A stretch of 64,000 nt of DNA from Planosporangium flavigriseum (lineage in GTDB: Bacteria; Actinomycetota; Actinomycetes; Mycobacteriales; Micromonosporaceae), in NCBI RefSeq assembly GCF_011947225.1, contig NZ_JAATVW010000006.1:186001-250000 (forward strand). Direction: 5' to 3'. Position 1 is the stretch's first letter, and every line of letters begins with the position of its first letter. A program made the translations under genes and the position numbers. The notes beneath the pieces are model-generated. The model worked only from the letters and a program-made list of their open reading frames with translations, had not been told where the DNA came from and did not search any database. Positions 43,933 through 52,245 of the stretch are shown piece by piece.

Positions 43933-45021
43933 CTACTTGATGCCGGCTTCGGCGCACTTCGCCGCGAACTCGCCCGCGCACAGCTCCGCAGCGGTCACGT
44001 AGCCGTCGGTCACGACGTCCTTGACGTTGTCCTTGGTGATGGAGACCGGGTCCAGCAGCACCGCCGGCACGTCCTTCTTGGTCGTCGGGTCGGTCACCCT
44101 GGCGTCGACGCTCTTCTTCTGTCCCTTTGCCAGGCCGGCGGCCAGCTCGGCCGCCGCGTCGGCCTCCTTCTTTACGGCCTTGTAGACGGTCATGCACTGG
44201 TCTTCCGCGAGGATGTTCTGCAGGCCTTGGACGGTGGCGTCCTGTCCGGTCACCGGCACCTTGCCGTTGAGGTGCTGCTTCTTGAGCACCGTGATCGCGG
44301 CGTTGCCGAGGCCGTCGTTGGCGGCTAGCACGCCGGCGATGTTCGGCTGCTGGGTGAGCATCTGCTCGAAGATCGTCGCCGCCTGGGCGTTGTCCCACTC
44401 CGGTACGGACTGGTCCGGGCCCTTGACGTACTCGCCCGAGTCGTACTTGGGTTTGAGTACCGAGTCATAGCCATTCTTGAACAGCGTGGCGTTGTTGTCG
44501 GTCGGCGAGCCGTTGAGCTCGGCGACGACGGGCTTCTGCGCGCCCTTGGCGGTCAAGCACTTGACCAGGCCCTCGCCCTGCAGCTTGCCGACCTTGGTGT
44601 TGTCGAAGCTGACGTAGTACTCCGCGCTGCCGCCCAGCGTCAGCCGGTCGTAGTCGATGGTCGCCACACCCTGCGACTTGGCCCTGTCCAGGACGGCCTT
44701 GCCGGTGCCGCTGTCCAGGTTCACGATCATCAGGACGGTGGCGCCGTTGGTGATCATCTGGTCGGCGATGGTCTGGAACGCGCTCTTGTCGTTCTGGGCG
44801 TTCTGGATGTCGGCCTGGACTCCGGCGGCCTTGAAGGCGGCCTCCAGGTACCTGCGGTCCGCGGTCTCCCAGCGGGCCGACGACTTGCTGTCCGGGAGGA
44901 TCACTCCGACTTTGGGCGTCTTCGTCTGGGTGGCCCCGCTCGACGACGCGGTGTTGCCGCAGGCGGCCACACCGCCGACTGCGGCAACCGCGACGGCGAG
45001 GGCAAGAATGCCGCTGCGCAT
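43933..45021 (-). CDS. Sugar-binding lipoprotein of an ABC transporter (XylF-like)
   Basis: A 362-residue extracytoplasmic binding protein with a lipoprotein signal peptide (RSGILALAVAVAAVGGVAAC; Cys about 21 is the lipid site). The periplasmic-binding-protein type 1 fold is visible in PKVGVILPDSKSSARWETAD, AQNDKSAFQTIADQMITNGA, VATIDYDRLTLGGSAEYYVS, GVLAANDGLGNAAITVL and VTGQDATVQGLQNILAEDQC. The pattern resembles xylose-binding XylF. It is the first gene of a four-gene operon ending with a ROK regulator. Xylose is the best guess for substrate, but not proven. Confidence 0.88.
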   Translation of the reverse strand: MRSGILALAVAVAAVGGVAACGNTASSSGATQTKTPKVGVILPDSKSSARWETADRRYLEAAFKAAGVQADIQNAQNDKSAFQTIADQMITNGATVLMIVNLDSGTGKAVLDRAKSQGVATIDYDRLTLGGSAEYYVSFDNTKVGKLQGEGLVKCLTAKGAQKPVVAELNGSPTDNNATLFKNGYDSVLKPKYDSGEYVKGPDQSVPEWDNAQAATIFEQMLTQQPNIAGVLAANDGLGNAAITVLKKQHLNGKVPVTGQDATVQGLQNILAEDQCMTVYKAVKKEADAAAELAAGLAKGQKKSVDARVTDPTTKKDVPAVLLDPVSITKDNVKDVVTDGYVTAAELCAGEFAAKCAEAGIK

Positions 45022-45409
45022 GAGCACAGGTCCTTTCGGGTCGGGCTGCCGCCGCACGCGGCGCTGTGGGCGGCGGAAGGGGTTACGGGGTAAGCCGGCA
45101 AGCGCTCGGCGTATCCGCTGGTTTGTTGTGCCCGGCAACGTATTTCGATCTTTCGGCTCGGCGCAATGCTCTGGTGGGGCCGAGTTTGTTGTTGCCAATA
45201 ACAATTTGGCGACTGCGATGTCATCGATACGCCAGGTGACGGGCGCTGAACCGTTACAAGGCCGACATGGCGGGCGAGTCGGGTACCGCTCGCGATCGTC
45301 TTGCCGTTATGGCAAAGGTGCCGCGGATCGCCCGACCTCGCGCTACTCCGGGGTTACTTTGGAAGCTGCGAGCAGTACCCCCACTGTCGTCCCCTGGGGA
45401 GGCGTCGAC
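45022..45409. other. Divergent regulatory region between the sugar ABC operon and the P450 gene
   Basis: 388 bases with no ORF. It is AT-richer than its surroundings and holds a 19-bp inverted repeat (45186-45204), a smaller repeat TTGCC-gttat-GGCAA (45301-45315) and a GTTG/CAAC half-dyad (45125-45139). These look like operators for the sugar operon and possibly for the P450. Confidence 0.55.
45186..45204. promoter_or_regulatory. Candidate ROK-regulator operator
   Basis: TTGTTGTTGCCAATAACAA is an inverted repeat in which 8 of 9 pairs match around a central C. AT-rich dyads with TTGTT/AACAA arms are typical for ROK/XylR-type regulators. It lies about 165 nt before the binding-protein start, on the side facing the operon. 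Confidence 0.55.
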
Positions 45410-46642
45410 ATGTCAGGGACCACCGCTACCCAACCCACCCCTGCCGATCTTCCGCTGTTCCCGTTCCCGGAACCCGTCGCCCACCCGCTCGATCCGCCCG
45501 CGTACCGGGACCTGCTGAGCGGCGAAGCTCCGATCACCCGGGTCGCGCTGCCCACCGGGGGCTGGGCCTGGTTGGTGACCCGGCTCGCCGAGGTGCGGGA
45601 GGTGCTGCGCCACCCGGCGTTCAGTGCCGACATCGCCAAGCCGGGCTTTCCGCTGCTCCGGCCGCTGCCCCGGCCACGTGACCGGGACCGGGCCGGACTC
45701 TTCATCCGGATGGACCCGCCCGAGCACGGACGGTACCGCCGGATGCTCACGCCCGAGTTCATGATCAAGAGCATAAGGCGGCTGGAACCGCTGATCCAGC
45801 AGACCGTCGACCGGTTCCTCGACGACATGGTCGCCGCCGGTCCGCCGGCCGACCTGGTCGACGCGTACGCGCTGCCGGTGCCGTCCCTCGTGATCTGTCA
45901 CCTGCTCGGTGTGCCCTACGAGGACCACTGCTTCTTCCAGAGCCGTAGCCGGGTGCTCCTCAACAGCAGCGTTTCCGTGGAGGAAGCCCAGGGCGCGGCC
46001 GACGAACTGCGCGACTACCTCAGCCGGCTCGTCACGGCCAAGCAGCGCGACGGCGGTGACGACCTGCTGGCCCGGCTCGTCGCCGGCCGCCTGCGCGGCG
46101 GGGCGCTCACCCACGACGAGGCCGTCGGCATGGCGGTGCTGCTGCTCGTGGCGGGGCACGAGACCACCGCGAACATGATCGGCCTGAGTACGCTCGTCCT
46201 CCTGCGCCACCCGGACCAGTACGCCGCCCTGCGTGACGACCCGGGCCGAGCCCCGGCGCTGGTCGAGGAGCTGCTGCGGTACCTGACCATCGTGCGTACC
46301 GGGCTGCCGCGGCTCGCCCTCGCCGACGTCGAGATCGGCGGCACCCGCATCCGGGCGGGCGAGGGCGTGATCGCACTGTTGTCGGTGGCCAACCGCGACG
46401 AGGGGGCGTTCGCCGACGCCGACCGGTTCGACGTCGACCGCGGCGCCCACCAGCATGTCGCGTTCGGATTCGGGGTACACCAGTGCATTGGCCAGCCGCT
46501 GGCCCGCGCCGAACTGCGCATCGCCCTGGTCGCGCTGGCGGAGCGGCTGCCGGCGCTGCGACTGGCCATACCGGACGACGAGGTGCCGCTGCGCCGCGAC
46601 TCGTTCATCTACGGCCTGCAGCGGCTGCCCGTGACCTGGTGA
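45410..46642 (+). CDS. Cytochrome P450
   Basis: A 410-residue soluble bacterial P450. Key sites are the I-helix oxygen-binding motif VAGHETTANMIG, the E-x-x-R pair in VEELLRYLTIVRTG, and the haem loop FGFGVHQCIGQPLARAEL with the Cys ligand. The N-terminal GLFIRMDPPEHGRYRRMLTP is the usual C-helix region. It is predicted to hydroxylate a small organic molecule using electrons from the ferredoxin encoded 13 nt downstream; no reductase gene is seen nearby. The ATG at 45410 is preceded by GGGGAGG. The substrate is unknown. Confidence 0.93.
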   Translation: MSGTTATQPTPADLPLFPFPEPVAHPLDPPAYRDLLSGEAPITRVALPTGGWAWLVTRLAEVREVLRHPAFSADIAKPGFPLLRPLPRPRDRDRAGLFIRMDPPEHGRYRRMLTPEFMIKSIRRLEPLIQQTVDRFLDDMVAAGPPADLVDAYALPVPSLVICHLLGVPYEDHCFFQSRSRVLLNSSVSVEEAQGAADELRDYLSRLVTAKQRDGGDDLLARLVAGRLRGGALTHDEAVGMAVLLLVAGHETTANMIGLSTLVLLRHPDQYAALRDDPGRAPALVEELLRYLTIVRTGLPRLALADVEIGGTRIRAGEGVIALLSVANRDEGAFADADRFDVDRGAHQHVAFGFGVHQCIGQPLARAELRIALVALAERLPALRLAIPDDEVPLRRDSFIYGLQRLPVTW

Positions 46643-46655
46643 AGGCGGTGAGCTC

Positions 46656-46853
46656 ATGCGCGTACGCGCCGATCGGGACCGCTGCTGCGGGTCCGGAAAC
46701 TGCGTGATGACGGCACCGGAGCTGTTCGACCAGGACGACGCCGAGGGCCTCGTGCTCGTACGAGAGCCCGAGGCCCCACCTGCCTTGCACGATCGGGCCC
46801 GGCAGGCGGCGGAGCTGTGCCCGGCCGCCGCCATCCAGCTCGACGCGGACTGA
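46656..46853 (+). CDS. P450-associated [3Fe-4S] ferredoxin
   Basis: A 65-residue ferredoxin with RADRDRCCGSGNCVMTAPEL and the closing Cys in AAELCPAAAIQLD, the single-cluster pattern of actinobacterial P450 redox partners. The Cys doublet CC at residues 10-11 is slightly unusual; one of the two should be the ligand. It starts 13 nt after the P450 stop and is almost certainly its electron donor. Confidence 0.92.
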   Translation: MRVRADRDRCCGSGNCVMTAPELFDQDDAEGLVLVREPEAPPALHDRARQAAELCPAAAIQLDAD

Positions 46854-46856
46854 CCC

Positions 46857-46888
46857 GTCGGCCCGGTTGCCGTGGCAACCGGGCCGAC
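46857..46888. terminator. Hairpin terminator between convergent genes
   Basis: A 15-bp perfect stem (gtcggcccggttgcc against ggcaaccgggccgac) with an almost zero loop follows the ferredoxin stop. It lies between the ferredoxin and the convergent binding-protein gene, so it probably serves both. Confidence 0.75.
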
Positions 46889-46930
46889 CCGCACAGGAGC
46901 GCCGGACGGTCGGGTCAGCTCTTGGGCGCC

Positions 46931-47010
46931 TTGCTCACGAACTGCGTCGCTTGCTCACGAACTGCGTCGCTTGCTCACGAACTGCGTCGCTTGCTCACGA
47001 ACTGCGTCGT
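46931..47010 (-). repeat. 20-bp tandem repeat, four exact copies, at the end of an ABC binding-protein gene
   Basis: The unit ttgctcacgaactgcgtcgc starts at 46931, 46951, 46971 and 46991; the fourth copy differs only at its last base. Because 20 is not a multiple of three, each copy shifts the reading frame of the minus-strand gene, and a stop appears in the second copy read (46975-46977). With a single copy the protein would end VSKAPKS at 46915-46917. Confidence 0.97.
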
Positions 47011-48027
47011 GTACGTCTTCGACAGGTCGATCGTGTCCTTCTTGCCCTTGACGTTCGGTGAGAACTGGCTGAGCACCTCAAGGACGTTCTTCGCGCCTTC
47101 GGGCTTCATCACGCCGTCGCCGTTGAACATCCCGATCGTGTCGTGGACCGACTTGACGTACAGGTCCTTGCCACCGGCGGCGTAGTCGGCCGGCATCTTC
47201 GCGGCGATCTCCTCGGCGCTGTGCCCCTTGATCCAGCGCAGCGTCTTGACGAACGCGTTCGCCAGCTTCTGGACCACCTGCGGATGAGCCTTGACCCAGG
47301 CGCAGTCCATGTACAGCGAGCTGGCCGGGTACAGGCCGCCGAGCGCCGCCCTGGTGCCCTCCTCGGTACGCATGTCGAGCATGACCTGTGCCTTGCCGGT
47401 GCTGACGAGTTGCGCGGCGGTCGGGTCGGTCGTCATGCCGGCGTCGATGCCGCCGTTGGTGATCGCGGCGATGAAAGTCTGCCCGGCGCCGGCCTTGACG
47501 GTGGTGTAGTCACCTCTACTCAGGCCGCCCTTGGTCGCCAGGTACTGGGTGAGGAAGTCGGTCGACGAGCCGGGGCTGGTGACGCCGAGCTTGCGGCCCT
47601 TGAAGTCGGCCGGGCTCTTGATCTGCTGCGCCTTGTCGGTCGCCACCATCTCGACCTCACCGGGCACGTCGGCGAACTGGACCACGCTCTCGATGCACTT
47701 GCCCTTGGTCTGCAGGTCGACGGTGTGGTCGTAGAAGCCGACCACGCCCTGGACGTCGCCGGAGATCAGGACGTTCTCGGCGATCGCACCGGCCGGCTCG
47801 GTCAGCAGCTGGACGTCGAGGCCCTCCGCCTTGAAGTAGCCGAGCTGCTCGGTGAGCTTGGCAGGCAGGTAGATGACCTTGTCGATACCGCCGACCATGA
47901 TTTTGGCCTGGGTCGTGGTGTCGGTGCCGCTGCTCGTGCCGGCGTTCGGGCTCGTGCCGCGACACGCGGCGAGGCCGGCGGCGGTGGTGAGGGCGAGGAC
48001 GACGGCCATCGCGCTACGCGTTCTCAT
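46975..48027 (-). CDS. Nitrate/sulfonate/taurine-type ABC substrate-binding lipoprotein
   Basis: A 350-residue binding protein with lipoprotein signal (AMAVVLALTTAAGLAACRG, lipid site Cys about 22) and an NMT1/SsuA-like fold: VIYLPAKLTEQLGYFKAEGL, VQLLTEPAGAIAENVLISGD, KSPADFKGRKLGVTSPGSST, GGIDAGMTTDPTAAQLVSTG. Such proteins bind alkanesulfonates, taurine, nitrate or thiamine-precursor-like ligands; the exact ligand is unknown. It is the last gene of an ATPase-permease-binding-protein operon. The C-terminus is altered by the 20-bp array at 46931: it now ends SKRRSS rather than the inferred ancestral SKAPKS. Confidence 0.87.
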   Translation of the reverse strand: MRTRSAMAVVLALTTAAGLAACRGTSPNAGTSSGTDTTTQAKIMVGGIDKVIYLPAKLTEQLGYFKAEGLDVQLLTEPAGAIAENVLISGDVQGVVGFYDHTVDLQTKGKCIESVVQFADVPGEVEMVATDKAQQIKSPADFKGRKLGVTSPGSSTDFLTQYLATKGGLSRGDYTTVKAGAGQTFIAAITNGGIDAGMTTDPTAAQLVSTGKAQVMLDMRTEEGTRAALGGLYPASSLYMDCAWVKAHPQVVQKLANAFVKTLRWIKGHSAEEIAAKMPADYAAGGKDLYVKSVHDTIGMFNGDGVMKPEGAKNVLEVLSQFSPNVKGKKDTIDLSKTYTTQFVSKRRSS

Positions 48028-48070
48028 AGTGCGCTTCCTTCCGGGGTTGTCGCATGAGGAGGGGAGGGGT

Positions 48071-49000
48071 TCAGAGCTGGGCGTCACCGCCGGCCACGGG
48101 CGGCCGCCAGCGCAGGAGCCGGTTCTCCAGGCCGGTGAGCAGCCACTCGGCCAGCAGCGCGATGACTGTGGTGATGATCATTCCGGCGTAGATGCCGGCG
48201 GCGTCGAACGAGCCCTGGGCGGTGGCGATCAGCAGACCCAGGCCCTTATCGGCGCCGGTGTACTCGCCGACGACGGCGCCGATGAGCGCGAAGCCGAACG
48301 CCGCGTGCAGAGAGGCGAGGATCCACGAGGTAGCGCTGGGTACGACGATCGAGGTGAGCACCTGCGTCCGGCTCGCACCGAGGATCCGGGCGTTGTTGAC
48401 GAGGTTGCGGTCGACCTCGCGGGCGCCCTGGAAGGCGTTGAAGAAGACCGCGAAGAACACCAGTACCAGCGCCGTGGCGATCTTCGAGGACAGGCCGAGG
48501 CCGAACCAGATCACGAACAGCGAGGCGAGCACGATCCGGGGTACGGCGTTGGCGGCCTTGATGAACGGCGCGCACACGTCCGACAGGAACCGGCTGCGGC
48601 CGAGCAGGATGCCCAGCACGACGCCGAGGATCGCGCCCAGGACGAAACCGAACACCGCCTCTTGGAGCGTGGTGGCGATCTGCGTCCAGATCGAGCCGGC
48701 CGAGGTCCCCTTGGTGAACCAGTCGATCAGCCGGTGCCAGATCGCCGTCGGCTTGGAGTAGTTGAACGGGTCGATCCAGTACGTGGCCGACACTTCCCAG
48801 CTCACCAGCCAGACCACGACCGCGGCCAGGCGCACCGCCCAGACCACGGCACGGCGGCGTCGGCGCGCTGCGGCGGCTGCGGCGATGGCGGCGGCGTTGT
48901 CGAGGTCGGCAGGGGTACGCGGCGAGGTCGGCTGGGTCGGCTGGGTCGGCTGGGTCGCCGTGGCCGTGGCGGTGCCGGTGTCACGAGCGTCAGGCTGCAT
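48071..49000 (-). CDS. ABC transporter permease (SsuC/TauC type)
   Basis: A 309-residue permease. The N-terminal 50 residues are cytoplasmic and low-complexity (TATATATQPTQPTQPTSP, then an Ala/Arg-rich run). Six helices follow, with the EAA-loop segment VNNARILGASRTQVLTSIVV characteristic of BPD_transp_1 permeases. The ATG at 49000 overlaps the ATPase gene by 11 nt; a TTG at 49006 is an alternative. It transports the ligand delivered by the lipoprotein downstream. Confidence 0.88.
   Translation of the reverse strand: MQPDARDTGTATATATQPTQPTQPTSPRTPADLDNAAAIAAAAAARRRRRAVVWAVRLAAVVVWLVSWEVSATYWIDPFNYSKPTAIWHRLIDWFTKGTSAGSIWTQIATTLQEAVFGFVLGAILGVVLGILLGRSRFLSDVCAPFIKAANAVPRIVLASLFVIWFGLGLSSKIATALVLVFFAVFFNAFQGAREVDRNLVNNARILGASRTQVLTSIVVPSATSWILASLHAAFGFALIGAVVGEYTGADKGLGLLIATAQGSFDAAGIYAGMIITTVIALLAEWLLTGLENRLLRWRPPVAGGDAQL
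48930..48956 (-). repeat. 9-bp tandem repeat in the permease leader
   Basis: The unit ggctgggtc occurs three times (48930, 48939, 48948), encoding TQP repeats in the N-terminal cytoplasmic leader. It is in frame. Confidence 0.9.
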
Positions 49001-49808
49001 GGTCAACCCCCTGACCGGTGCCCTGTGCGCGCGAGCGGGCCACCTCTTCGCGCAGCGAGTCCCACACCTCGCGGTAGATGTCGAGGAACGCAGCCGTAAG
49101 CCTGACCTCCTCGACGTTGCGCGGGCGGCTGAGCGGGATGTCGAAGGACGCCTTGACGGTCGCCGGCGCGGTCGTCATCACGATCACCCGGTCGGCGAGC
49201 GAGATCGCCTCCTCCAGGTCGTGGGTGACGAAGATGACCGCGGCGCCCGTACCCGCCCACAGGCGCAGCAGTTCGTCCTGCATCAGGCCGCGCGTCTGCA
49301 CGTCGAGCGCGCTGAACGGCTCGTCCATCAGCAGCATCTCCGGCTCGTTGACCAGCGTCTGCGCCAGCGCCACCCGCTTGCGCATGCCACCGGAGAGTTG
49401 GTGCGGGTAGTAACCCTCGAACCCGCCGAGGCCGACCCGTCGCACCCAGCCGCGGGCCCGCTCCCGCGCCTCCGCCTTGGCCGCTCCCCGCCAGCGCGGG
49501 CCGGCCGCGACGTTGTCGAGGACGGACCGCCAGGGCAGGATCGCGTCCTGCTGGAACATGTAGCCGACGCCGGCCGGGATGCCGCGAACGGGAGCGCCCC
49601 GGACCAGCACCTCGCCGGCGGATGCCGGCTCGAGCCCGGACACCAGCGACAGCGTCGTCGACTTCCCGCAGCCGGTCGGGCCGACCACGGCGAGAAACTC
49701 GCCAGGTCTGACGTCCAAGGTCAGGTCGTGTACGGCGGTATGGATGCCGGTCGCGCCACGGAAGCGCTTCGTAGCGCTTCGCAGGCTGATCACAGGATCG
49801 TCGGTCAT
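48990..49808 (-). CDS. ABC transporter ATP-binding protein (SsuB/TauB type)
   Basis: A 272-residue ATPase with Walker A VVGPTGCGKSTTLSLVSGLE, Q-loop YMFQQDAILPWRSV, signature LSGGMRKRVALAQTL, Walker B MLLMDEPFSALD and H-loop FVTHDLEEAISLAD. This is the standard SsuB/TauB pattern. It is the first gene of the three-gene operon, with its start at ATG 49808. The intergenic region of 185 nt to the divergent CitA-like sensor kinase may contain shared control elements. Confidence 0.92.
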   Translation of the reverse strand: MTDDPVISLRSATKRFRGATGIHTAVHDLTLDVRPGEFLAVVGPTGCGKSTTLSLVSGLEPASAGEVLVRGAPVRGIPAGVGYMFQQDAILPWRSVLDNVAAGPRWRGAAKAEARERARGWVRRVGLGGFEGYYPHQLSGGMRKRVALAQTLVNEPEMLLMDEPFSALDVQTRGLMQDELLRLWAGTGAAVIFVTHDLEEAISLADRVIVMTTAPATVKASFDIPLSRPRNVEEVRLTAAFLDIYREVWDSLREEVARSRAQGTGQGVDHAA

Positions 49809-49993
49809 CGCCGGTTCCTCCGTCCAATGTGGCCGATTCGTTGCGCCGCGTTTCGTCGGGGCAACGTTGTGTTACGGCGCTGTGACGGGAGACCGTAGGG
49901 CAGGCATCGACGTAGGTGAACCCTTGTGAGCCTTGCTCATTCAACTCGCGTTAAGAATGTTTTGCTCGTTTTGCTACGCAGTATCGTCCCGAC

Positions 49994-51592
49994 ATGGGAC
50001 CGCCCCGGATCGCCTTCGCCCGACAGGTACTGCTGCTGCAGATCGGGGTCGTCGCGCTGGTCGTCGGCGTGGGATTCGTGCTGGTCGGTTGGCTACTCAA
50101 CAGGGAGATCGTGCAGCAGTACCAACAGCGCGCCCTCCTCGTCGCCCAGAGCGTCGCCTCGGACAAGGCCATCGGCGACGAAGCTGCCCGCTACGACCCG
50201 AACGGCGTCGTGGCCGTCCGCGCCGACGAGGTTTACCGGGCGACCCATGCGCTGTTCGTGGTCGTCGCCGACCGCAATGGAATCCGGCTGTCCCATCCGA
50301 ACGCCGCCCTGATCGGCCAGCGGGTGAGCACCGATCCGTCGGGCGCGCTGTCGGGCCGCACCGTCCTCACCGTCGAGCAGGGCACGCTGGGCTGGTCCGC
50401 CCGCGCCAAGGTGCCGCTCACCGACAGTTCGGGTGCGATCGTCGGCGAGGTCAGCGTCGGGTTCCGCATCGAGGACACCCGTGCGCACCTCTGGTGGCTG
50501 CTCGGCCTCGCCGCGCCCTTCGCCCTGGCCGCGCTGCTGCTCGGCGTGGCCGGGTCGGCGCTGCTCACCCGCCGGCTCAAGCGCCAGACCCTCGGCCTCG
50601 AACCGCACGAGCTGGCCGAGCTGGTCCAGGAGCGGGAGGCGGTCCTGCACGGCATCGGCGAAGGGGTCCTCGCCGTCGACAACAACGGCCGGGTGTCCGT
50701 CTGCAACGACGAGGCGGCGCGCCTGCTCGACATCACCGCGGCGCCCGGCACGCCAGTGGCCGGCCTGGACCTGCCGCCACGGATCCGTACGGCGCTCGAC
50801 GACGCCGGCGCATCCGACAACCTCATCACCATCGCCGGCGACCGGGTGCTCGTGGTCGGCCGCCGGCAGGTCCACCGCGACGGTCGCAGCCTCGGGCTGG
50901 TGCTGACCCTGCGCGACCGTACCGATCTGGAGACGCTCACCCGGGAGCTGGACGCGGTACGGACCCTGACCGACGCCCTGCGGGCCCAGCGCCACGAGTT
51001 CGCCAACCGGCTGCACATCATCGCCGGACTGTTGCAGACCAACCACCACGCCGAGGCGATCGAGTACCTGCACGCGCTGTCCGGGCCGAGCGCCGCGATC
51101 GGGCCCGGCGCCGACTCGCTGACCGACCCGTACCTGCAGGCGTTCCTCGCCGCCAAGACGACCGAGGCGCGCGAGAAGGACGTGGCGCTGCGGCTGGGAG
51201 ACGACACCTGGGTACCGGGGCGCGTGGTCAAGCCGGTCGAGGTCATGACCGTCCTGGGCAACCTGGTCGACAACGCCCTCGAAGCGGCCCGGCTCGGCGC
51301 GCGCCGTCCGGCGTGGGTCGAGGTCGACCTGCTCGCCGACTGCGACTGCCTGCACATCTCGGTCGCGGACTCCGGCGACGGGGTGCCCGAGCCCCTGCGC
51401 GGCACGCTCTTCACGGAGGGCGTGAGCAGCCGGGACGGCGCAGGCCGGGGACTCGGGCTGGCCCTCGCCCGGAGCGCCGCCCGCAGTGGCGGGGGAGACG
51501 TGCGACTCGCCGACCCCGGCGACGGCGGGCACGGGGCGGTCGTCACCGCGCAGATGCCCGGTGCGCTGCGGGGGACGGAGGCGGAACCGTGA
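49994..51592 (+). CDS. CitA/DcuS-like sensor histidine kinase
   Basis: A 532-residue kinase with two membrane helices (LLLQIGVVALVVGVGFVLVG near residue 13 and LLGLAAPFALAALLLGVAGS near 170). They enclose an extracytoplasmic PAS-type ligand domain (VVADRNGIRLSHPNAALIGQ, TLGWSARAKVPLTDSSGAIV), then a cytoplasmic PAS (EREAVLHGIGEGVLAVDNNG) and a kinase core. The H-box is ALRAQRHEFANRLHIIAGLL, the DpiB/CitA type where His phosphorylation occurs in RHEFANRL; VLGNLVDNALEA is the N-box and GRGLGLALARSAA the G2 box. Such kinases sense C4-dicarboxylates or citrate; here no carboxylate transporter is adjacent. It overlaps its regulator gene (GTGA). Confidence 0.9.
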   Translation: MGPPRIAFARQVLLLQIGVVALVVGVGFVLVGWLLNREIVQQYQQRALLVAQSVASDKAIGDEAARYDPNGVVAVRADEVYRATHALFVVVADRNGIRLSHPNAALIGQRVSTDPSGALSGRTVLTVEQGTLGWSARAKVPLTDSSGAIVGEVSVGFRIEDTRAHLWWLLGLAAPFALAALLLGVAGSALLTRRLKRQTLGLEPHELAELVQEREAVLHGIGEGVLAVDNNGRVSVCNDEAARLLDITAAPGTPVAGLDLPPRIRTALDDAGASDNLITIAGDRVLVVGRRQVHRDGRSLGLVLTLRDRTDLETLTRELDAVRTLTDALRAQRHEFANRLHIIAGLLQTNHHAEAIEYLHALSGPSAAIGPGADSLTDPYLQAFLAAKTTEAREKDVALRLGDDTWVPGRVVKPVEVMTVLGNLVDNALEAARLGARRPAWVEVDLLADCDCLHISVADSGDGVPEPLRGTLFTEGVSSRDGAGRGLGLALARSAARSGGGDVRLADPGDGGHGAVVTAQMPGALRGTEAEP

Positions 51593-52245
51593 TCCGGGTA
51601 CTGATCGTCGAGGACGACTTCCGCGTGGCGCAGATACACGTCGCCTTCACCCAGCGGGTGTCCGGGTTCCGGGTGGTCGGCACGGCGCGTACCGGCCAGG
51701 AGGCGCGTGAGCTGGTCGAGCGGGAGCAGCTCGACCTGCTGCTGCTCGACACGTACCTGCCCGACGAGTCAGGCCTCGGCCTGCTGCGTGACCTCGACAC
51801 CGACGCGATCATGCTGACCGCCGCGTCCGACTCCGCGACCGTGCGCGCCGCGTTCGCCAGAGGTGCGCTCAACTACCTGGTCAAGCCGTTCACCGCCGAG
51901 CAACTGACCGACCGGCTCACCGCGTACCGGCACTACCGCGCACATCTCGCCCGTGACCGCGGACTCGCGCAGGTCGACATCGATCGGGCCGTCCACATGC
52001 TGCACGACGGCGACCACCCGGTCACCCGCAAGGGGCAGTCGGCCGTGACGTTCCGGTTGGTGGCGGAGGTGCTGCGGGCGGCGGGCGAACCGCGGTCAGC
52101 GGCCGACATCGCCGGGCAGCTCGGCATTGCCCGGGCTACCGCCCAGCGGTACCTGACCGCGCTGGCGCAGGGCGGTTCGGCGCGGATGAGCCTGCGCTAC
52201 GGCACGAGCGGGCGACCGGAGCACCTGTACACCTGGTCTGATTAG
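51589..52245 (+). CDS. CitB/DcuR-like response regulator
   Basis: A 218-residue regulator with receiver domain (VIRVLIVEDDFRVAQIH, phospho-acceptor Asp54 in LLLLDTYLPDESG, Lys in NYLVKPFTAEQL) and a C-terminal helix-turn-helix of the CitB type (VAEVLRAAGEPRSAADIAGQ, IARATAQRYLTALAQGG). It begins with GTG within the kinase stop codon. The stop TAG overlaps the stop of the convergent DUF6295 gene by 3 nt. It likely controls a transporter, possibly the divergent ABC operon (inference). Confidence 0.9.
   Translation: MIRVLIVEDDFRVAQIHVAFTQRVSGFRVVGTARTGQEARELVEREQLDLLLLDTYLPDESGLGLLRDLDTDAIMLTAASDSATVRAAFARGALNYLVKPFTAEQLTDRLTAYRHYRAHLARDRGLAQVDIDRAVHMLHDGDHPVTRKGQSAVTFRLVAEVLRAAGEPRSAADIAGQLGIARATAQRYLTALAQGGSARMSLRYGTSGRPEHLYTWSD

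Noticed and set aside
52242-52245. Overlap of the DUF6295 and response regulator stops as a regulatory device
   Set aside because: A 3-nt overlap of convergent stops is common in compact genomes and needs no special explanation.
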